In this document: piece after piece, positions 45,721-56,719 of the stretch | How positions within the stretch are numbered: the stretch's first letter is position 1 | Layout of the letters: each line of letters opens with the position of its first letter | Notes under the pieces: model-generated | Database searches by the model: none | Told to the model about the DNA's origin: nothing | Seen by the model: the letters and a program-made list of their open reading frames with translations, nothing else | Assembly: GCF_032854445.1 (NCBI RefSeq) | Contig: NC_088306.1 | Span: 18,633,764 to 18,697,763 of the forward strand | DNA from: Liolophura sinensis | Taxonomy: Eukaryota; Mollusca; Polyplacophora; Chitonida; Chitonidae | DNA: 64,000 nucleotides | Reading direction: 5' to 3' | Position numbers and translations under genes: made by a program

Positions 45721-48700
45721 ATGTTCCCCAGGGACAGAGCACGTGACGTGGACCGCGGCTGGGCCTGGCTTGTTATGCCAGCGGCAATCCTCGCTCAAAT
45801 CATCATTGCCGTGTTGTTGTATAGCTTAGGCGTCATACAGATCGTCCTGCTAGACACGTTCGATGAGGGACTGGTGAAAACATCCTGGGTACTCAGTATC
45901 ACTTCCTGTCTCCTCAGTCTACCAGGTAACACGGATTAACTTAGCCATACGCTTAATACATATCTTCTTCTTTCTGTTATTGGAGTGGATTGTACCTCTA
46001 CAGCTCCATGGAGATAATTAATGATAGTGACTTAATGAACTTCAATAGACTACATCAGGCAGTTTGGATTGGCTTAATTTTAGATTGATCTTTACAAAGA
46101 TACAAGATAATCGGTTATTCATCTCCAAACAAATTTAATTCTAAAACCGAGAAACATTTGTTGGAAAAATGTTTAAATAATTTCTGCTTCGAGCACTGAC
46201 GGGGTTTTATTTCTGCGGCCGAGTCGTTAGCGAGCTAGTGCAACACAATGATTCAGGAGCCTCTCACCAATGTGGTCATCGTGAGTTCTAGTCCAGCTCA
46301 TGTTGGCCTCCTCTCTGTTAGTATGTGGGAAGGTCTGATAACGGCCTTCTACACCATAGTGAGTGAGTGAGTGAGTGTTTGGGGTTTAACGTGATACTTA
46401 ACAATTTTTCAGTCACGAAGGAGACCTCAGACACACCATAGTGCTTGCTCTGTCGTATAAATGAAATATTATTGTGACGTAAATCATCAATGTAATAAAT
46501 AGATAAATCCAATTAGTATACTACCACGATAACTACCAGAGATACATCACCTGAATACGTTTTCCTGCATATGGGCATAACGTTGTCTTTGTTTCAAAGG
46601 TGGACTGAGCTATTGTTTTCTTTCAATAAGGGATGTGCACTTCTGTATCATTTCTGAATCCGTCTTGATTGTGTGAACATGGAAAGGTCTTGCAGCAACC
46701 TGCGGATGGTTAGTGGGTTTCAACGGGGCTATTGTCCTGTTTCTTCTGACCACAATGCTGGCCGCCGTCGTATAAGTGAAATATTCTTGAGTACGGCGGT
46801 AATTAATTTCATGCTTTCTTAGCTCTTTGGTAGTTTGTTTTGAGCGTTGTTTTGTGAATTGGCCTTGCAACTATTGACGTGGAACGTCAACTTTGGTTGA
46901 CAATATACCATAATGTCTGTTTCGAAGCTTACATAACCTGGCCTACCGATAAACGTCCAGGCAAAGACAGGAGCAAAAGTCTTTTTTATATGCATTAAAG
47001 ACAATCCCTGGAATGCCATCTTAGATGGATGGTTGCCGTCGTATAGGTGAAATATTCTAGAGTACGGTGTAAACACCAATCAAATAAATAAATACCGTTA
47101 CCGTTGTAGGTCCGTTCATTGGATTCTTGACAAACATGACCAGCTGTAGAACGACCATGATGCTCGGCAGCCTCCTCATCTTCATGGGCTGTACATCCAG
47201 TGCATTTGTCACAAGACTGGACCACCTGTACGTCACTCTCTCCCTAATGACAGGTGAGGAAATCAGCAGAAACCAAGGGGAACATTAATCTAAAACATCA
47301 CTTTCTCCTTAATGACAGGTTAGATAGAAACCAGAAACCAAAGGGAAGATTGATTTAAAATATCACTTTCTCCTTAATGGCAGGTGATGTAGTCAGCAGA
47401 AACCTACGGAACCCTTAATCTAAAACATCACACTGTACTTAATCACAGGTGGTGTACTGAGCAGAAACCAAGGTGAACATTAATCTAAAACATCACTCTC
47501 TCTATAGTGTCAGCGTAAACCTGCGAAAGCTTTAATGTAAAACATCACACTGTACTTAATCACAGGTGGGGTACTGAGCAGAAACCAAGCTGAACATTAA
47601 CCTAAAATATCACTCTCTCCTAAATGACAGGTGAGGTAGTCAGCAGAAACCTACAGAAGCCTCCTAATCTAAAACATCACACTGTCCTTATTCATACGTA
47701 GGGTACTGAGTAGAAACCAAGGTGAACATTAATCTAAAACATCACTCTCTCCATAATGACAGGTGATGTAGTCAGCAGGAACCCACGGAAGCATTAATCT
47801 AAAACATCACACTGTCCTTAATCACAGGTGGGGCACTGAGCAGAAACCAAGCTGAAGATTAATCTAAAACATCACTCTCTCCTTAGTGATAGGTGAGGTA
47901 GTCAGCAGAAACCCACGGAAGCATTAATTTAAAACATCACATTGTCCTGAATCACAGGTGGGGTACTGAACAGAAACCAAGGTGAACATTAATCTAAAAC
48001 ATCACTCTCTCTATAATGTCAGCGTAAACCTGCGAAAGCTTTAATGTAAAACATCACACTCTCCTTAATGGCAGGTGGTGTGCTGAGCAGAAACCAAGGT
48101 GAACATTAACCTAAAATATCACTCTCTCCTAAATGACAGGTGAGGTAGTCAGCAGAAACCTGCGAAAGCTTTAATGTAAAACATCACACTTTCCTTAATC
48201 ACAGGTGGGTTACTGAACAGAAACCAAGGTGAACATTAATCTAAAACATCACTCCCTCTATAATGTCAGCGTAAACCTGCAAAAGCTTTAATGTAAAACA
48301 TCACACTGTGCTTAATGGCAGGTGGGGTACTGAGCAGAAACCAAGGTGAACATTAATCTAAAACATCACTCTCTCTATAATGTCAACGTAAACCTGCGAA
48401 AGCGTTAATGTAAAACATCACACTGTTCTTAATCACAGGTGGGGTACTGAGCAGAAACCAAGGTGAACATTAATCTAAAACATCACTCTCTCTACAATGT
48501 CAGCGTAAACCTGCAAAAGCTTTAATGTAAAACATCACACTGTCCTTAATGGCAGGTGGGGTACTGAGCAGAAACCAAGGTGAACATTAATCTAAAACAT
48601 CACTCTCTCTACAATGTCAGCGTAAACCTGCGAAAGCTTTAATGTAAAACATCACACTGTCCTTAATGGCAGGTGGGGTACTGAGCAGAAACCAAGGTGA

Positions 48701-51700
48701 AGTTTAATCTAAAACATCACTCTCTCCTTAGTGATAGGTGAGGTAGTCAGCAGAAACCTTGGGGAAGATCAATCTAAAACATCACTCTCTCCTTAGTGAC
48801 AGGTGAAATAGTCAGCAGAAACCAAGGTGAACATTAATCTAAAACATCACACTGTGCTCAATGATAGGTGAGGTAGTCAGCAGAAACCTACAGAAGCCTA
48901 ATCTAAAACATCACACTGTCCTTAATCACAGGTGGGGTACTGAGCAGAAACTAAGGGGAACATTAATCTAAAATATCACTCTCTCCATAATGACAGGTGA
49001 GGTAGTCAGCAGAAACCTTGGGGAAGATCAATCTAAAACATCACTCTCTCCTTAGTGACAGGTGAAATAGTCAGCAGAAACCAAGGTGAACATTAATCTA
49101 AAACATCACACTGTGCTCAATGACAGGTGAGGAAGTCAGCAGAAACCTACAGAAGCCTAATCTAAAACTTCACACTGTCCTTAATCACAGGTGGGGTACT
49201 GAGCAGAAACCAAGGGAAACCTTAATCTAAAACTTCACACTGCCCTTAATAACATGTGGTGCACTGAGCAGAAACCAAGCTGAACATTGATCTAAAACTT
49301 CACACTGACCTTAATCACAGGTGGGGTACTGAGCAGAAACCAAGGTGAACATTAATCTAAAACATCACTCTCTCCTTAATGACAGGTGAGGTACTCAGTA
49401 GAAATCCACGGGAGCCTTAATCTAAAACATCACACTGTGTTCAATGACAGGTGCGGTAGCCTCCAGAAACCCACGGGCTTGATAGCCTAGAACATCACCA
49501 TGTCCTTATTGTCAGCTATGTAGAGAACAATTTTCAAAGACCTTTTAATCTAAAGCCTCACCCCTGTCCTTAATGTTAGCTAAGGTGAGTGAAAAGCTCA
49601 CATTCCTCTTGGTCCAAATGATCTCTGAAGGTGACATTTTATTATTATGACGTCACACATTCGATACCAAAAAAACGGGGCATGAAAACCAGAGCACTCA
49701 TTACTGAAGTCTCGTTTTCGACAAAAGATTGTAATCAATACCACTTTAAATTTGTACGTCTTCATTGAAAATGGAATTTATCTGTTTTGCAGGCATGGGT
49801 GCGAGCATGGTATATACACCTTGCCTGGTGGTTATAGGGTTTTACTTCGACAAGTATCTGAGCGTGTCCATTGCTTTAGTTGTCACGGGTGGAGGAATTG
49901 GTATGGTAGCTGGGGCTCCACTAATTGGATTCTTCGAGAATGTTTTCGGCTGGCGTGGGATGTTTATGATGTTGGCTGGGATTAGCGCCAATCTGATTCT
50001 CTCCGCCATGATCTGCCGACCGAATAGCGTGGAGAGGTCCCATTGGGGAAATCGTGCTGATGATTCCGACCCTTCAGGAGCCCTCAAGGAGAAACCATCT
50101 CTGGATGACCCTCCTTCTGCGCCGGGGTCTCGCTGGAAGAAAACGATCAAAACTTCTCTGAAAGTCGTTCTTAGCGTGCCTATGCTTTTGTTTTGTAGCA
50201 GTATTTTTCTGTGGAGTATAACCATATCATTGGTGAACCTGTATTTACCCAGCTACGTGGTGTTCAACGGAGCCACCATGACACAGTCTGCCCTTCTCTT
50301 CACCGTCATGGGCGTCTGTAACATTGTCTCGCGACTTCTCGCGGGATTTACCGTGGCCTTCGTGGACAAGTTTGTTTTATACTCTGCTTCCTTTGCCGTA
50401 ATGGCCGTGTTGGTGACAGGGTTTCCCTTCATTCCTCCCACTTTCACAATGTCCATGGCATTTGCGGGTTTAATGGGACTGTGCACTGGAGGACCTTACG
50501 TAGTGTTGACGTCAATGACGAAAGAGTTGGCCGGACTGGCGCACCTTGCCACAGCCTTTGGCATCGAAATGATGGTATCGGGAACTGGCTCCTTGATAGG
50601 ACCTCCTGTGGCAGGTAAAAATCCCAAGGCTCTATTTGCATTTGTTGTCTTCTTGCATACCGTTATGGTTTTTAAGAATCACTTGGCAGCAGCCTCTGTA
50701 TGGCAAGGCTTTGTTTCCATTTTGTCCAGTCATACTACTGACTGCGATGTTTTGAGTGAAAAAGTGGCGTGTATGACGTTAAACGAGACATATATAATAA
50801 TCCAGTACGTGGGAAGGTCTGACAGCAACCTGCGGATGGTCCTGGGTCTCTGCCCGGTTTCCTCCCACCATAATGCTGGCCGCCGTCGTATAAGTGAAAT
50901 ATTCTTGAGTACGGCGTAAAACACCAATCAAATAAATATAATAATCCATTATTTCTCTTTAGTCACAATCATTTTTTTTTGGTGTATTTCAGCTCTCTTG
51001 GCTGAGTCCTCTGGGTCTTACCTGTGCAGCTTTTTGTTTGCAGGTAAGTTAAAGACGTATCATAATGACAGCGCAGGACACACAATGGCCATGTGCATTG
51101 AGCAAAATGAGATGGTGTGTTAATAGGTTCTATTACTGTTGCCTTAAAACTGAAGTGTTACCTTTAACACTGTAAAGACCACGAGGAGTGACTGCTTTTT
51201 TAAACTCCGTTTGAAGTGGCGATTTAAAGAGTTGGAATGTGAATGTGTCGCACTTCGGCTAGTGTTAAAACATTAACACTTTATAGATGTGCAGTCACTC
51301 CTAATGATCTTTATAGTGTTAAAGGTAACACTTTAGTTTTGAGAGTGTTGTGTTTGCGCTGGCATTGACGAAGTCAGTAGGACGTGTCTGAATCCACTGG
51401 CCGCCATGTTGCCTGGTATTATCTATCAGGAAACTTTTCAGAGATTTAGTTTTCTGTCCGACATGGGCCGACTCGTCCCCAGGACCGCCTTGAGGAAATG
51501 AACTTGGGGTTGTGTATTTGAATCCAGCTCTTTCTACCTGGTTTGGTATTTTAGGTCAGGAGCTTTTCCAGGTACCTGTGAGTTTCTATATCAGGCACTG
51601 CTCGATTTCTTTATCCAATAATGGAATGGTATCAGCGAAATATTCTTTAGTACTCCCACACCAACAAAATCCCAACCAAGTAGAAAAGTTTCCCCGGACT

Positions 51701-52687
51701 ATAATTTTCGTATAATAAGCGAAAGTATAAGCTGGTTTGCCTGTGTCTGTGAACTGAGACCAACCACCATCGTGTAAATGGAAAACTCTTCAATGTGGTC
51801 GGAGACAGTAGAATAGTCTAAATGTGGCTTCAATTAAGCTCATAACATCCAACAGCTAGACCCGCTTGCGCAAAGAGATTGCACCTACAGTTGATTGTAG
51901 ACCCTACAGTTTAGTTTACAGTTGATTGTGAAAATAATTTGGGTCGCTTGCCCAAAAGTATTGTGAGGCGATTGTAATTTTTTGAAGTTACAATCGCGAT
52001 ACCAAATTTGACTCGTACATTGACAATGTCAATGACTTTTATTGCCTTATTTTCCAGTTCTACATCATAATGATTCAGCAGCTAGCAACAACAACATGTG
52101 AAAAAAATGTTCGTAACATCTTTTTATGACAATTTTACATTGCACATCAAGTCGAGTTGAAAAGTACTAACTAACAGTCTATCTAAAGCAAATATTTGTA
52201 CATAAAGTTAATTTTAGGGCGATTGTAAATATTTACAACAGGGTGGATCCGATTGTAATTTCTGATTGTAAGTTACCACTATCGTAGCTTACAACCCTTT
52301 GGTGCAAGAGGGTGTCTACTGTAAGCTACGATCGAGATCTTTGTACAATGAACTTATGCCTACGATCCCTTTGTGCCAGCGGCCTACACTAGAGAATTCG
52401 CCGCTCTAGTAGTTGGATGACAAGGCAGCCTAGAGCAACCATTTGTCTTGTCTGTTGCAGGTATCTCCTGTGCATGTAGCGCAGTCTTGGGTTTCGTTCT
52501 CATCAAGTTCAAGCACCCCAGGGACGTCGCGGAGCTAGACATTAACAACCCGGAGTGTGTAAGCCCTCCCCATTCGCGGCCCAGCAGTGTGCTATACGCG
52601 AGCCAGTTGTCTATACCAGGAGTTCCGTCCCCTTACCTCGAAATCAGATCCAGAACTGTCCAACTGCAAGTTCCCAGCGCTGATTAA
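45721..52687 (+). CDS. Monocarboxylate-transporter-like protein (SLC16/MFS), five exons
   Basis: Predicted 482-aa, 12-helix plasma-membrane transporter of the SLC16 family. Exons: 45721-45925, 47110-47253, 49793-50614, 50993-51043, 52461-52687. All junctions are AG/GT and all introns phase 1. Family signatures: DRGWAWLV before TM1 (the D-G-G-W-G-W motif), FYFDKYLSVSIALVVTGGG (YFxKRRxLAxGxAxAG) in exon 3, and GPPVA with SGSYLCSFLFAG in TM11-12. A hydrophilic loop between TM6 and TM7 (RPNSVERSHWGNR onward) and a cytosolic tail are typical. Residues 293-297 read NIVSR where MCT1 has D302-x3-R306, so the Asp is Asn. The TM1 lysine of MCT1 also seems absent. This suggests an orphan-type member, not a classical lactate/H+ carrier. 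Exon 2 is 144 bp. Introns 1, 3 and 4 contain transposons, and intron 2 a minisatellite. Confidence 0.9.
46214..46508 (+). mobile_element. SINE-A in intron 1, split by a SINE-B insertion
   Basis: Sense SINE-A (head gcggccgagtcgttagcgag, tail cgtaaatcatcaatgtaata). It is interrupted at 46362-46432 by a short SINE-B piece with an 11-bp target duplication. Confidence 0.88.
46362..46432 (-). mobile_element. 5'-truncated SINE-B nested in SINE-A
   Basis: 71-bp piece with gagtgagtgagtgtttgggg and acttaacaatttttcagtca, the antisense 3' end of SINE-B. It is flanked by acaccatagtg at 46351-46361 and 46433-46443. Confidence 0.93.
46676..46800 (+). mobile_element. SINE-A, 5'-truncated, intron 1
   Basis: Sense copy from aacatggaaaggtcttgcag to attcttgagtacggcg. 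The final tail is lost. Confidence 0.82.
47012..47093 (+). mobile_element. SINE-A 3' fragment next to the exon 2 acceptor
   Basis: Ends gtaaacaccaatcaaataaa then taaatacc, only about 16 bp before the AG of exon 2 (47108-47109). The branch-point region of intron 1 therefore lies in or right beside SINE sequence. Confidence 0.8.
47230..49610 (+). repeat. ~65-bp minisatellite filling intron 2, seeded by the exon 2 end
   Basis: About 37 units (counted by the recurring aacatcac core), each of the form ctaaaacatcactctctcc, ttaatgacag, gtgaggtagtcagcagaaac and a short spacer. The first unit contains the true exon 2 end (ctctctccctaatgacag at 47236-47253) and its donor gtgagg. Several later units keep CAG/GTGAGG exactly (near 47629, 48137, 48985, 49122, 49382). 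Others read GTGGGG, GTGAAA or GTGATG. Alternating unit variants (tctctcc and cactgtcc types) show higher-order structure. Confidence 0.95.
50805..50935 (+). mobile_element. SINE-A in intron 3, 5'-truncated, with TSD
   Basis: Sense copy from gtacgtgggaaggtctgaca to acaccaatcaaataa. The 13-bp duplication atataataatcca flanks it at 50792-50804 and 50936-50948. A reading frame from exon 3 into this SINE is an artefact. Confidence 0.95.
51143..51343. mobile_element. MITE with 53-bp terminal inverted repeats, intron 4
   Basis: Left arm 51143-51195 starts cttaaaactgaagtgttacc. The right arm, 51291-51343, is its near complement and ends ggtaacactttagttttgag. The element is about 200 bp with no coding capacity. 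Confidence 0.82.
51858..52385. mobile_element. Possible second MITE-like element, intron 4
   Basis: The ends gacccgcttgcgcaaagaga (left) and ccctttgtgccagcggcc (right) are imperfect inverted copies. The interior has repeated gattgtaa and ttacaatc motifs in both orientations. Boundaries approximate. Confidence 0.5.
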
Positions 52688-52728
52688 ATACGGAGCACAG
52701 CGTGTAGCGGATGTATTTCCTTCCGCAG

Positions 52729-52876
52729 CATTTATTTATTTGATTGGTGTTTTACGCCGTACTCAAGAATATTTCAATTATATGACGGCGACCAGCACGA
52801 TAGTAGGAGGAAACCGGGCAGAGTCCGGTGGAAACCCACGACCATCCGCAGTTTGTTTCCAGACCTTGCCACATAC
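52729..52876 (-). mobile_element. SINE-A in the SLC16-like 3' UTR, with TSD
   Basis: Antisense, head-truncated copy 41 bp after the stop codon. The 10-bp duplication ccttccgcag is at 52719-52728 and 52877-52886. If the transcript extends past it, the 3' UTR contains this SINE. Confidence 0.93.
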
Positions 52877-52887
52877 CCTTCCGCAGT

Positions 52888-54890
52888 AAACATATTTCAT
52901 ACAGTTTAGTTTTTATTCTGAATGTTCCTCATTTCTGTTTTTTTTGCGCTTTGCGATATAACAAAAACGTTTGCAATGTTTCTCGTCTCTAACAGTTCAT
53001 GTCACAAGCGTATACGTCATCATCGAATACATTCTATCAGTAGCCTATCAACGACATAGGTGTTTTCGTTTTCACATCGAATCGAACGTTTATTTTGTAT
53101 GCATTTTATCTGTTTTGAGAAGTGTACATTCCGCGTTAAAACACTGACATTACAACGTTACAACGCAAGGGCAAGGCTCCGCTGATGGCTCCCGACGTTT
53201 CAGCGGTGCCATACGGACCTCTACGCCCCTGCGCGTTCATACCCGGCTCTCACACAGGAGGAGAAAACATTCAAGGTCGTGACCAATTTAAATATTCAAA
53301 CCACAGACCTGGAATGTACCCAAGCTTTTTACTTCGTGCCACCGAGTTTGTCCGCCATAACGCATAATAAGTCAAATCTTAGTGTATAATATGAGTGTAT
53401 AATGACAAAGATTTGTAATCCACAGGTTTTTATATTTTGGTAAATGTGATATCAAGTCTACATACATCAATCTTAATCAGTTTAACAGTTCCACAATGAC
53501 AAATGTTAAACAACTAAACTTGCGAATGCTGTGATGCGCACTGTTAGCCTTAAAAGTTTCAAGTGATGCATAACAAAGACCCAAGCCTAGCCAAAGTCCA
53601 AACACTGTTGATTTGTAACAGTGAAAAGTTTTACAGCTTCTGTTTGCTGTAATTTTTTAACCATGAAACTTACGGCACCTACTTGTTGTAATTTTGTAAC
53701 TATCTGTTTGATTTTGTGGCTTGGTTTTTATGGATTACATTATATATACAACTGAAAACTCGATTTTTATCTAATCAGAAAGCCACAAGACAAGTGCTGC
53801 AGGGAGTCATATGGGCGTAGAACTGTAGGAATAGGATTGCCGTGGAAAAGTGAAATATTCTTCAGTACCGCGTAAACATTCTTCAGTCAACCAATCAGTT
53901 AATAATTCATTCCCAGTATATAAAGTGACTTACTGCTGTAATGATAGTTGGAGGTGATTGTGTGTCAGGAGAATTATTTAGACCTATACACCAGATTAAA
54001 CCAGATCTTGCTCGTTGGTGTTAACTTAATTGTGTCTAGAGAAAAGAAGAAAAATTGTATTGCAAACGTAGTGGCGTTTTTTGTGTTGGTTAATGTCATG
54101 ATGGCATTCTGACATGTACAAAAACCTGCCTCCGTTTGTAGACCTGGTGCCACTTTCACAAAACTTCATTAATCAGATTTACCGTGACATCTTTTCGTAC
54201 ATAGCGTTGTCAAGGTTATAATACAATAAAGCTACGTGGTTCACGGGTGAAATTTAGGAAAAAATTGACTTACGAAGTTAGGGGAAAGAGTCGCCTTGTC
54301 TGAGAAGGAGGCGTCTAGTCTAAGAAAGAGGCGCCTAGTCTTAGAAAGAGGCGCCTCGTGGAATAGAATTCATATTCTACCTCCGTGATCTGAGAAACAC
54401 GCGCTAATGGGAAGAAAACATGGGAACACTCAGAACAAACAATTGCCAAGATGCCTCTTATTTAAGCGGGAAGACAAAAATCGCTCTTATGCAAATAAAC
54501 TGTTCATCGTAATTGGTTCCGTAGACTTTTCATTTTCTATACTACTAGTCGTTCAATGGTCTTAAACCATCCAAGGAACAAAGGGTGAAATCCCCCAAAA
54601 TTCATTAAACAAATAAATGATAAATAAATAAATAAATAAAAATATAATACGTGACATAGGTACATACTGATGTTCCGGTGAACAAACTAGGAGTTAGGAA
54701 GGTGAAGAAAGACGAACTGTTGTTAATCCACGGACCAGTGAAGGTCTATTAATATGTACATATGTGTGTTGTAAATGTCTTTTATTTTCAGTATGAAGGA
54801 AATTCCACACGAATCATTGTGGCGTAATGCCACTTAAAGTCCTAGTGATATTTAAATTCTTTATTCCATTAGAGAATCAAGATTTGATCT
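52888..54890. other. Intergenic, repeat remnants only
   Basis: A faint SINE-A tail lies at about 53832-53900, a MITE-type left end (gtgccactttcacaaaactt) at about 54149, and a three-copy gaaagaggcgcctagtct repeat at 54298-54358. No gene recognised. Confidence 0.5.
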
Positions 54891-54894
54891 CTTA

Positions 54895-55330
54895 CGCTTG
54901 GAAATCTAGATTTGGTTCCATGCTGTAGCTGACAAATATGGATTCAACTACATGTACTGTAGCCAGTCGTATTGGGAAGTCTGGGGTCAGTAGTATTGGA
55001 AAGTCTAGAGTCAGTCGAACTGGGAAGTCTGGAGTCAGCCGCATTGAAAAGCCTGAAGTCAGTCGTACGTAGAAGTCCGGAGTCATTCATATTGGAAAGT
55101 CTGGGGTGAGTAGTACTGGAGTCAGTCGCACTGGAAAGTCTGGGATTAATCGTATAGGGAAACTCTGAAGTCAGTCATACTGGAATGTCTAGAGGGAGTC
55201 GTACTGGGATGTTTGGAGTGAGTCGTACAAGGATGGCTGGATTTATTGAAATACTTTGAACATGGATTTGATACAGCAGGGAAAATTTTGATCTCATGTA
55301 TTGGAAAGTCTGATTGTAATACTTTAGAAA
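54895..55330 (+). repeat. Degenerate ~25-bp tandem repeat
   Basis: Repeated variants of ggaagtctggagtcagtcgt and aaagtctg, irregular in spacing. Frames through it are not taken as genes. Confidence 0.75.
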
Positions 55331-55842
55331 CTACTATAGTAATTGTAGTGGGTATTTGTTTCATTGGAAAATCTGTGTTTTATGCAGATTGGAAAATTTA
55401 TATTCGATTCCTTCGGGTAATCTGGATGTAGATTAATTACTTGTAATTATATGTTTCATCCAACTGAAAAAATCCGTATGTGATATTGGTTGGAATTTTG
55501 AACACACTGGAAACTTTGTATGTGAACTGAATTGAAATTTTACGTTTCATCATACTTAGAGCTTTTAGTTTGATTCCAGCTGGAAATCGTCACTTCCTCT
55601 ACCTTATTCAGACTGTGTTTTGTGTTGTTTACTCTGGCACGTGATACTAATAGAGGTTACTATCGTAATATCGTGGGGCCATCAGGTATAGTTAGTCTGG
55701 ACATATGTGAGTGGCAAACTTGGGCCACCTCAATTGTCATCAGTTATTCATGCCCGTGTTACTCAAGTCACAAAACATCAGCATGAGATATGAGTCGTGG
55801 ATTTATGAAATCTTCCCAGTCTCTGTTGTGTAAATTAAAGGT

Positions 55843-56066
55843 TTTAATTTGACCGTACACGTAAAGTACAAAAGCATGATCCTACACGTGAAGGTCAAAA
55901 GCCTGAACATACACGTGAAGGCCAAAACTCTGGCCATACACTTGAAGGTCAAAAACCTGAGCATTCACGTGAAGGCCAAAAGGCTGACTGCTCACGTTAA
56001 GGTCAAAAGTCTGACCATACACGTGAATCCCGGAAACCTGCACGTACACATGAAAGTCGAAAGCGT
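55843..56066 (+). repeat. 27-bp array carrying E-box palindromes
   Basis: Eight units of 27 bp (nine codons) of the type acacgtgaaggtcaaaagcc then tgaccat. Most contain CACGTG, the palindromic E-box core. The plus frame 55849-56106 translates as 9-residue repeats (HVKVKSLTI type). Start and end codons give no support for a real protein. Confidence 0.88.
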
Positions 56067-56534
56067 GATTGGCCTAATGGCAGATAGCACTGTCGCTCTC
56101 TCTTAGCATTACGCACACATAAGATGAAAATCATTTGTATATTATAACATATCTTGCCATATCAATCGTACCGCCATTGTTTCATTAATACTCCATGTGA
56201 CAATCCATCGTGATGAATATACAGTTTATACAGCAATAAAGTTTCTTGGCATGACTTTCTGGAGTCTTTTTTGAGAACGTCTCCTCTTTGCATGATTCGG
56301 TCCTAATTCCGTACTTTAAATACTTTCTTAGTTCTTGGGTGGTTTGTGTTAAATGTCGTTTTGGGAAATACCCTATGAATATTGACCAGAGACGTCCTTA
56401 TTGATCTACTGATATACGCTAGCTCATTCACTTTAAGTATTGGCGGCGTCGTGGTCCTAGGCCCCCGATCACTTATCACTGAGGTCCCAGGATCTAATCC
56501 AGCCATCGCTTGTTCATTTATATATTTATTTGTT

Positions 56535-56668
56535 TTTTATTTATTTATTTATTTGATTGGTGTTTTACGTCGCACTCAAGAATATTTCACCTACACAACG
56601 GCAGCCAGCATTATATTAGGATGAAACTGGGCTCATGCCGCAACCATCCAAGATGATTTTTCCGAACG
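56535..56668 (-). mobile_element. SINE-A fragment
   Basis: Antisense tail and core (gattggtgttttacgtcgca, ggcagccagcattatattag). A SINE-B tail piece follows at about 56683-56718 (agtgagtgagtgcttggggt). Confidence 0.82.
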
Positions 56669-56719
56669 TTCGTGGGCAAATTAGTGAGTGAGTGCTTGGG
56701 GTTTAACGTCGTACCGTGG

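Noticed and set aside
47260-49610. CRISPR-like array
   Set aside because: Regular repeats in a eukaryotic intron. The spacers are repeats too, and no cas genes are present.
49765-50919. Single 384-codon gene covering the transporter core
   Set aside because: It reads through the donor at 50614 into intron 3 and a SINE. Splice sites, phase and family alignment support exons at 49793-50614 and 50993-51043.
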